This document shows, piece by piece, positions 57,301 to 64,000 of a stretch of 64,000 nucleotides of DNA (position 1 is the stretch's first letter; each line of letters starts with the position of its first letter). Under the pieces are notes generated by a model. It was not told the origin of the DNA and searched no databases. It was given only the letters and a program-made list of their open reading frames with translations. Location: positions 1,240,001-1,304,000 of the forward strand of contig JBAOKB010000020.1 in NCBI GenBank assembly GCA_037044905.1, written 5' to 3'. Source of the DNA: Hortaea werneckii. Lineage: Eukaryota > Ascomycota > Dothideomycetes > Mycosphaerellales > Teratosphaeriaceae. Position numbers and translations under genes: made by a program.

Positions 57301-58265
57301 CCTGATGTCTTCATCGCGCTGATTTGTTGCATCCTTCAGCCCAATCAAATCGGTGGCGTTGTCTTTGCTCCGTCGGCTCAGCGACGTCATCTCTTTCTGT
57401 AGATCGGTGGCAATCTTGGTCAGGTTGAGCAGTTGGCTAGAGAAATCGTAGTTGTTGTGTACTCGTCCTGGTGAGGGAGTACTCGGGCCATTGTTTGTGA
57501 TGTCGCTCAGCGCGTCTTCGGGCACGTTCATAGAAGACAGGGCTCGCGTCACAGCAGATGGAGGTGTGTTCTCGCCCAGCAATGGCCGTTGCACGTGTCT
57601 CGATGATGGCCGGAGTGTAGGCGTGTCCTTCATTGGATCGCGCTCACGTTGTGCAGGTGTCGGTGTTGATGCCTGCTCTCCAGAGGAGAAGACATCCTCT
57701 GTGCTTTGCTGTCTGCTGAAGGCAGAGAGACCACCACTGCGTGAGTCAGGTCTTGATGACGGCCTGTCTTGACTATTCCTTTGACCATCGAGATAATTTC
57801 TCAGGTCTTTGACGTTGCCTGATTGGAATGACTGCATGCGCCTATGATGGGTGCCCTTGATCAGCGATCGCTCTGGCGACCCCTGCGGCGTGTTGTTGGA
57901 GGTGTAAGAAGATAGAGGTTGGTTCTCGCGAGCCTTCTCGACGAATTGCTTAGCAGCTGCGGCAATACCGGCAGATGTATTCGCTTTGGTGGTCGGGCTG
58001 TTTACGCCGGGCGGGATGGGGAGCGGTGGCGGCGCGCGGTCTGGGTCGGAGCTATCCCACCTACGTTTGAAGCTCATTAGTCTCTGCATCTTCATGATAG
58101 TAGTGACATTGGATGTAGTCCGCGCGTGGCTGGTCTTGCTCGCACGGGTGCCACTGTTGCACACAGGTCTACTCACATGGGCACGCTTGACCGGCCTGTG
58201 TCAGAGAAGGAATGCTGATGTTTGCTTTCGCGGTCGCGAGAAGCTTCCCGATCGAAGTAGGACAT
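51322..58265 (-). CDS. Giant coiled-coil repeat protein of about 2,280 residues, function unknown
   Basis: An almost unbroken exon (58072 or slightly higher, to 51322) encodes most of the protein. A first exon 58265-58177 (MSYFDREASRDRESKHQHSFSDTGR) has a consensus GTGAGT donor. The best in-frame acceptor I find is ATGAG ending 58073 (104-bp intron, product 2,279 residues). Without the join, the frame starts at 58176. The N-terminus (about 1-350) is Ser/Pro-rich and disordered, with PPPPPP before an amphipathic start. Residues about 350-1900 are helical, dominated by tandem degenerate units such as DKGEIFEVMQEALKDFQ, EFLDTINEGLETLRSDI and YEILDTLKDGIAGLRSEI. Classic heptads follow (EERRQVQKDEIETDITVLNEEKDSL...). 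The tail is basic, then Ser-rich, ending SDYFKGA. No ATPase, motor or SMC hinge motifs are present. Confidence 0.8.
54720..56300 (-). repeat. Tandem degenerate amphipathic repeats in the giant coiled-coil protein
   Basis: Within this coding stretch, related units recur. Each has an acidic start, an [ED][EIL][LF][DE]x[VIM][KRQ]xG[LI]xx[LF][RKQ]xx[IV] core and a linker of variable length (about 25-60 residues). I count at least a dozen. They look like old internal duplications rather than a recent microsatellite. Confidence 0.6.
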
Positions 58266-58840
58266 TGTGTCCACTCGCGTGGTAATGCCTCGATTTGTAT
58301 CCAGTCAAGGCGAGCCGAGCTGGGGGTCGCGACTGGAATGCTGCTGCTGATCTTGCGGCCTAATTGGTGAGGCACGTGGCAGACACTTGCATTGTAATTC
58401 TGCTGGATAGATGCTTGTCCGATGTTTGCCTTGACGGCAGATGGGTAAGATGCAATGGCAAAGAGCGTTGCAACGTCTGGGGGCCCAAGGGTATAACAGA
58501 GGGAAGATGCTGGTTGCTTTCTACGCCTAGATGGCAGCGGTCACGGCAGCCAGCGCAGCGACCTAGCGACCCAAACAAGTAAACAACAGTCTGGGACAGC
58601 AACGGCTAGTGCACCGGCCCAGCGCGCCCCCGTCGATCTCCGGAGCTGCAAGTCGTACGGCTCTGCGGCTGCAGGCTGAGTACGAGCGGTCACGTGAGAC
58701 TGTCGGCGCTTGTGGGCTTGAACTTCCGACGAATTTCGCCAAGCCCGCACTCCGCTTGCAATTATCATCAGAACTTTGGTTTGCGCGACGGCAGCGTGAA
58801 GGCAGCGACAACTAACACCACAGGGACCCCAACAGCCGCA
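58266..58840. promoter_or_regulatory. Divergent promoter of the coiled-coil protein gene and RPL27
   Basis: About 575 bp between the divergent starts. No gene is supportable inside. A purine-poor CAGCCGCAATGAAG context surrounds the eL27 ATG. Confidence 0.45.
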
Positions 58841-59421
58841 ATGAAGTGTATGTCTCCCAGATCTACCCGGTTCAAGATGTAGCTGACGTTCTCGCAGTCC
58901 TCAAGGTCGGCCGTGTGGTACGAACAGACTCCCTACAACCCTCCCGAGACCGCCTTCAATATCTAACCAGATTCCCACTCTAGGCCATCATCTCGCGCGG
59001 TCGTTACGCCGGCAAGAAGGTCGTCATTGTCCAGCCGCAGGACAACGGCAGCAAGAAGCACCCGTTCCCGCATGCGATTGTCGCCGGTATCGACCGCTAC
59101 CCGCTCCACGTCACCCGCCGCATGTCCAAGGGCCGCCAGACCAAGCGCAGCAAGGTCAAGCCGTTCATCAAGGTCGTCAACTACAACCACATCATGCCCA
59201 CACGGTACACGCTTGAGCTCGAGGGTCTGAAGGGTGTCGTCACCAACGACACCTTCACTGAGGTGTCGCAGAGGGAGGAGGCTAAGAAGACGGTGAAGAA
59301 GGCGCTGGAGGAGCGCTACGTGTCTGGGAAGAACAGGTGGTTCTTCACGCCGCTACGTGAGTATTCAGGAATGGATGTGGGATGCAAAGAACGGTCGCTG
59401 ACTAGGTGGGCAGGCTTTTAA
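58841..59421 (+). CDS. RPL27: 60S ribosomal protein eL27, four coding exons, three of them tiny
   Basis: Exons 58841-58847 (7 nt), 58898-58917 (20 nt), 58984-59356 and 59414-59421 (8 nt) encode 135 residues. Junctions restore the eL27 start MKFLKVGRVAIISRGRYAGKK and end FFTPLRF, so the splicing model is secure by family resemblance. Core motifs: KKVVIVQPQDNGSKKHPFPHAIVAGIDRYP, KPFIKVVNYNHIMPTRYTLE and QREEAKKTVKKALEERY. Donors are GTATGT, GTACGA and GTGAGT; acceptors are TCGCAG, CTCTAG and GGGCAG. Codon use is strongly C-ending, as for a highly expressed gene. Its start is divergent from the giant coiled-coil gene. Confidence 0.95.
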
Positions 59422-61892
59422 ACGCGGTCACGGCGTAGGAACGGGAGGCAAGGCATTGAGCACGGCACAGCGGCGTTGAGAGATGCATTTTGCTGAGCTG
59501 TTTATACCAGCTGAATTCGATTGCCCAAAGCAAATGATAAGAATACGTGAACGCCTACAACTGATCCCCGCAGTCTTTTCATCCTTGGATATCGATAGCA
59601 CCCCAGAGCGCCCTTCTCATTATTGGCGTGCGTGTAAGATGTTTTCACTAACTATAGGCGACCTACGTGATCTTTCGGAAACGAACCCAAATGCATCTTG
59701 ATGTCGCCTCTTTCTAATGTCAACAGCACCGAAAACGATGTGGACGGAATTTCGACGGACATATTGGTCGCAATACCCGTCGAGTCATCCGAGTGGAAGG
59801 TTGGATTACGGCGAAAAACACCTGCATTTGCTCGTTTTGGGAGTACCGCCTGAATGTAGTTGCATACTCGCCGGAAACCCTGTGATGAGACACGAGATGA
59901 CGTACGTTACGGCCTGGAACGAATCGAAGCGTAGATGCTTGATGATAGCGGTCTTGTTTCCTGGGTCGTTCTACACATCACGACCGCTCGTTGGAGCTAT
60001 GGAGGGAGCGAGTCGTAGCTTACGTGCGAACGGTGTCATTATTTCCGAAAAACGCCGCTCCTATCCGCTGCGTAGGCAGCGAGCGACTCGGGACGTCTCT
60101 TGACGACTTGCGGTTTATGCAGTCGATCAAGACGCCATGTCTCCAAGCTGGGGCAGAGAAGGTTCCGGTCAGGACTGCCGAAGACTGCAACCGGAGCCCC
60201 GTATTGTCAAAGCAGCTCCTCCAGCATCTGCAAGGAACTCCTGTGTCTTCAAAAGGCGGCTGAACTTACGGAGAATCACTTCCACAGTTGCAGATTGAAG
60301 CAATTCGCTACCGATATTGGCTGATGATTTGCAATACCCATGCTGTTCGGCTTTGAGTTCTGAGAATATCTCAATATAGATGAGGCAACCCTCCGTCGGG
60401 TATTGCGAAAACAAATATCCTCATGGGTGGTGTGGTCAACACGTTGTTGCCACAAATGAATCATGTCGCCACCCCACCCCGCCCTATGTTCGTGCGAGCG
60501 CGTAGGTCGACCGCCACAGCGGTAAAGTGGAGATTGTACGTGCGCCATGAACGCTCTGGAGTCACAGTCACAGTGTCTGCGTTGCCGTTCCTGGCGATTG
60601 TACGAAGTATGCTGTGGAAGTGGAAATCCCTTGCCTCCACCATCTCACGCTTGTGTTGGATTGTGAAACCCGATGCAGCCATGGCAGAGCGGTGAGGCGC
60701 TCCATCGTCTTCTCGCAACGATCTGCGACCCTCCATGACCAGCAAGTCTTATCGTCTCGATACTATGCGTCTTAAAAGGAGGGCTCTAAGACAGGCGTCT
60801 TCGCAAGAGTCAGAGGCGCGCCTAGGGAAGTTTCATGCCGTGCACGGCATCACTTCGCGGTTGACAGAGATTGCGTACCTCAAACGTTTGCAACATAGTC
60901 TGTGTAAAAGTGAAGCATTCAGAGAAGTGTTTAATATGTGGCACTCGGAGACTGCAGGGATTTTGTTGCCAGCTCTTGTTCCCGTTCATGCTGTAGAAAG
61001 TGTTGTGAGTACAGTACCTAGTAGCGACTGCCTGCTGATGCTCGTCGATCACCCTTCGGCGAAACCACCCGCTTGGAGCCCGAGGCCTGTTCATTGGACG
61101 CTTGGTGGCCAAGTGGAGCCAATATTGAAACTTCCTAGGCTGGCTCCTGACGTTGAACGACCTCTTGTTGTGAACTTCAGACGTTCGCCATCCTGCACGC
61201 CACATGCAGCAGAACGCTGCGCAGCGCCGTCAACCATGCCATTGACCATGCGGCGAGCGCGGGAGCTTGTGCTTATTGCCTCTTCGGTCTTCGTGTAATC
61301 CCTGATGCCAGGCGTCCCGCCGCCATATCTCCCGTCCGCCTTTTAAACCGCCACGCCTGATTACTGGGCAAGTGCACTTGCAAAGACCATTCGACTCATC
61401 CTGAAATAGGCGCATTCGTGCTTACAGGGTCCTGGCACCTATGCCGTTGACATGTCCTGCCATCGATGCATGGCATGCATACCTGCAGGCCTCACATGCC
61501 CTCCAGCCTTCTCTGCTCCGCGAGGATGGCCAGAGAGCTATCGGGCTGTGAGGCAAGATGACATAATTGCTACTGCATTATATATGCTGTTGACCGCCTG
61601 TGGGAAGCTCGAGTAGGTGTGTTTGTCTTTCTGTTGCGTTTGCCTTATCACCATCTCGCCGTCACCAGGTGTTCGGCCGGGTCATCGGCTCTTCCACGTG
61701 GTGCGCCAACCTCAACATTTGTTTCGCGTCTACAAACCCGTCTCTGAGCATTCTTTCCCAAGCCACCTAGAAAATTCTTTGTAGTCCAGCCGATCCAAAT
61801 TCATCTTTTGCACGCACTCATATCGACGCCCGCATTGATCGTTACCAACACTCACAGGTCGTGCAGCCCACACTGACCATTGGCGGGCCTAG
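59422..61892. other. 2.5-kb gene-free region
   Basis: No reading frame here has a domain, signal peptide or recognisable composition. The longest (60735-61298, 187 codons, +; 60822-61205, -) look like chance frames. Codon use and base composition differ little from neighbouring intergenic DNA, and I see no terminal repeats or transposon motif. A TATATA string near 61580 lies about 310 bp before the tyrosinase ATG. Possible content: long non-coding RNA, regulatory DNA, or a decayed gene beyond recognition. Confidence 0.5.
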
Positions 61893-64000
61893 ATGGCGCT
61901 ACTTTCGCTCGTGGTCCAACTACTACTGGCCGTCTGGTCTCTGCACTATCCCCTGCAGGCGTCATGCTCGCCACTGCTGCTACATCAAATTGAAGAACTC
62001 GCCCCGGCAGCCGCCTCTGCGATCCGGAAGCGACAGGATGGCTTCGTATCCGTCACAGGTATTACGCAATTTGGCGTACAGCCACGATTGGAGATCAGGG
62101 AGCTCGAGAAAAACGCTGACCAGTGGAACATCTATCTCCTGGGCCTGGCACGGTGGCAAGCGACTGACCAAAGGGACAAGCTGTCCTATTACCAAGTGGC
62201 TGGTGCGTGGAAGCGAGTACTAGATGGGATCGACATCTGCGCTCACAGATTTGATAGGCATACACGGCCGTCCCTATTCTCCATGGGATGGAGTCCAACC
62301 CGGGAAAGGTATCGACTACCCCGGCTACTGTATTCATGTCTCCAATGTCTTTCTCCCCTGGCACCGGCCATATTTGGCATTGTATGAGGTACGGGGGCCT
62401 TCTCATACCTTTCGAATCTTCTCTGACTCACCCTTTAGCAAACGCTGCATCAGCACATCATTGCCGCCGTCAATGAATTCCCAGCTGGCGCCATCCGGCA
62501 AAAGTACGCAGCGGCGGCTCTGGCATGGCGCATGCCATACTGGGACTGGGCAGCAACACCACCTGATGGCAAGAGTATCTGGCCATCATCTGTAAAGAGG
62601 CCAACCGTGAAAGTTCAAATGCCCAACGGAACCACAACCATTCCGAATCCGTTGTATTCTTACCGTTTTCATCCAGTCGGTTCAGATGACTTCTACTACA
62701 ACCCTGTAGGTAAGCCAAACACTAATAATAGTGGTGGCTGAAGCTGATGCCAATGACGCAGTTCGCTTCGTGGAATGTTACCATGCGTACTCCTACCAAT
62801 TGGACGGAGCATGCAGTCAGCCAGAACAATGAAGTAGGAGCTCGACTTGATAACAGCAGAGTCTCCTTCCAGGATCGTCTCTACAATCTCTTCACATTCT
62901 ACGATAATTTCACGCAATTTGGCAACGAAGCATGGATTAATCCCAACGTTTCGAATGCCGATAGCCTGGAAAGTCTTCACGACACTATCCATGGCATTAC
63001 AGGTGGAAATGGGCATTTGACTTACCTCGACTACTCGGCGTACGACCCCGTGTTTTGGCTGCATCACGCTATGATTGACAGATGCTTCGCTATGTGGCAA
63101 GTCTTGTATAACGATAGTTATGTGGAGCCGATGGCGGCGGTGGAGCAGACGTACACTATCGGAAAAGGGACCATGATTGATGAAGACTCACGTGCGTATT
63201 ATCTCAGGAGAAGCTATGTGATGGGATGCTGACAGTCCTAGCGCTGAACCCATTCCATAAGAATGAAGCGGGAGACGTCTGGACAGCCGCTCAGGTGCAG
63301 TCCACGAGAACCTTTGGCTACACCTATTCTGATTTAGGCAATGGGAGTGTGTCTGCCGTGAAGGCCAATGTCAACCGCCTCTACGGAAGAAGCGCCGGCA
63401 CATCCAAAATCTCGAAGCGAACATTGCCTGGAGCCGCGAAAGTTAACATGGCGGTAGCTCCCGAGGAGGTCGTGGATGGAAAACACCGCCAATATCTTGC
63501 CAACATTCAATCCCAGAAATTTGCGCTTAACGGATCCTATGCAATCTACCTCTTCATGGGAGACTTCCGAGACGAGCCAGCTTCCTGGGCCAAGGAGCCG
63601 AACCTTGTGGGCACGCATGCCGTCTTCGCTGCGTTGTCTGGTGCTGATGCAAGCAAGAGCCAACGTGGACGAACCAAGCGAGACGGCACGCCCATTCAGG
63701 TGACAGGGTCGATCCCGTTGACTTCCATGCTGCTTGCGAAGGTGGAGACTGGCGAGTTATCGTGCTTGGATCCAGATACCGTTACCCCGTATCTACGAGA
63801 CAACCTTGAGTGGCGTATAAGCATGGTGAGTGAAACATCACAGTAACGACATAGACGCTAAGCTGACGTCGTAAAGTTTGATGACAATCAGATCAAGCCA
63901 GAAGAGTTAGCTGACTTGACGGTATCGGTCGTCAGCGCTCTGGTTGAGCCGGCCTCGCAAGAGGACGACTTCCCCCGCTGGACAGACTTCAAAGAGCTGA
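61893..64000 (+). CDS. Secreted tyrosinase (copper monophenol oxidase), truncated by the window end
   Basis: Exons 61893-62202, 62249-62388, 62439-62705, 62762-63191, 63242-63825 and 63877 to the window end. Introns are 46-56 bp; the third uses donor GTAGGT, chosen because it restores YYNP-FASWNVT. Residues 1-25 are a signal peptide (LLSLVVQLLLAVWSL). CuA site: GIHGRPY (first His), YCIHVSNVFLPWHRPYLALYEQ and TLHQHI. CuB site: LHDTIHG and AYDPVFWLHHAMIDRCFAMW. The protein continues with tyrosinase C-terminal text (FGYTYSDLG). Tyrosinases oxidise phenols to quinones, for example for melanin or browning. The C-terminal cleavage region lies outside the window. Confidence 0.92.

Noticed and set aside
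60735..61298. 187-codon plus-strand frame in the gene-free region
   Set aside because: No recognisable composition; an equally long frame exists on the other strand, as expected by chance.
1..64000. CRISPR array, IS element, phage or bacterial mobile DNA
   Set aside because: No regular direct repeats with spacers, no transposase or integrase; the DNA is eukaryotic with spliced genes.

Overview
The window is nuclear DNA of a filamentous ascomycete (Pezizomycotina). Genes are compact, often single-exon or split by short introns (46-155 bp, mostly GTRNGT...AG). Orthologue types such as Msc2, Alg1, Hfi1, Prp6, Rpa135, GH128 and MFS monocarboxylate porters fit this group. A Dothideomycete is my best guess from overall gene style, but that is inference. 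I see no rRNA, convincing tRNA, CRISPR array, IS-like element or intact transposon.

Layout. 1-2.8 kb: a decayed small secreted protein gene (stop codon in the signal peptide plus frameshifts), an ER-luminal cytochrome b5/MAPR protein ending in RDEL, and a small multi-pass membrane protein. 3.4-8.2 kb: a divergent pair, an Msc2-type zinc transporter (-) and the ALG1 mannosyltransferase (+). 9.1-18.2 kb: a Ser/Thr-rich secreted protein, a kinesin-10-like motor with a C-terminal helix-hairpin-helix, mitochondrial GatB (-) and, divergent from it, the SAGA subunit Hfi1/Ada1 (+). 19.2-24.6 kb: two tandem MFS monocarboxylate-type porters and a GPI-anchored GH128 glucanase-like protein. 25.7-32.7 kb (all -): F-box/LRR protein, Mak32-type PfkB kinase, zinc-type dehydrogenase, Rcr-like membrane protein with a PPxY motif. 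34.0-39.7 kb: six-exon ARL8 GTPase (-) divergent from the Pol I subunit RPA135 (+). 40.4-42.9 kb: 2-oxoglutarate oxygenase with a frameshifted C-terminus and a GST-like gene with a probable GC-AG intron. 43.6-51.1 kb: PRP6 splicing factor, PRISE-type reductase, short-chain acyl-CoA synthetase ending in a PTS1 tripeptide. 51.3-58.3 kb: a roughly 2,280-residue coiled-coil repeat protein of unknown function, divergent from ribosomal protein eL27, which has 7-, 20- and 8-nt coding exons. 59.4-61.9 kb holds no supportable gene. From 61.9 kb a secreted tyrosinase runs off the end.

Most genes are housekeeping (splicing, Pol I, SAGA, translation, N-glycosylation, zinc homeostasis) mixed with single metabolic enzymes. 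I do not see a coherent biosynthetic cluster or a convincing new multi-gene system. The most interesting items are the broken secreted-protein gene, the giant repeat coiled-coil protein, the two ORF-breaking or splice oddities at 40-43 kb, the tiny exons in ARL8 and eL27, and the C-terminal targeting tags RDEL and AKL. I worked out splice junctions by hand from donor/acceptor consensus, reading-frame continuity and family resemblance.
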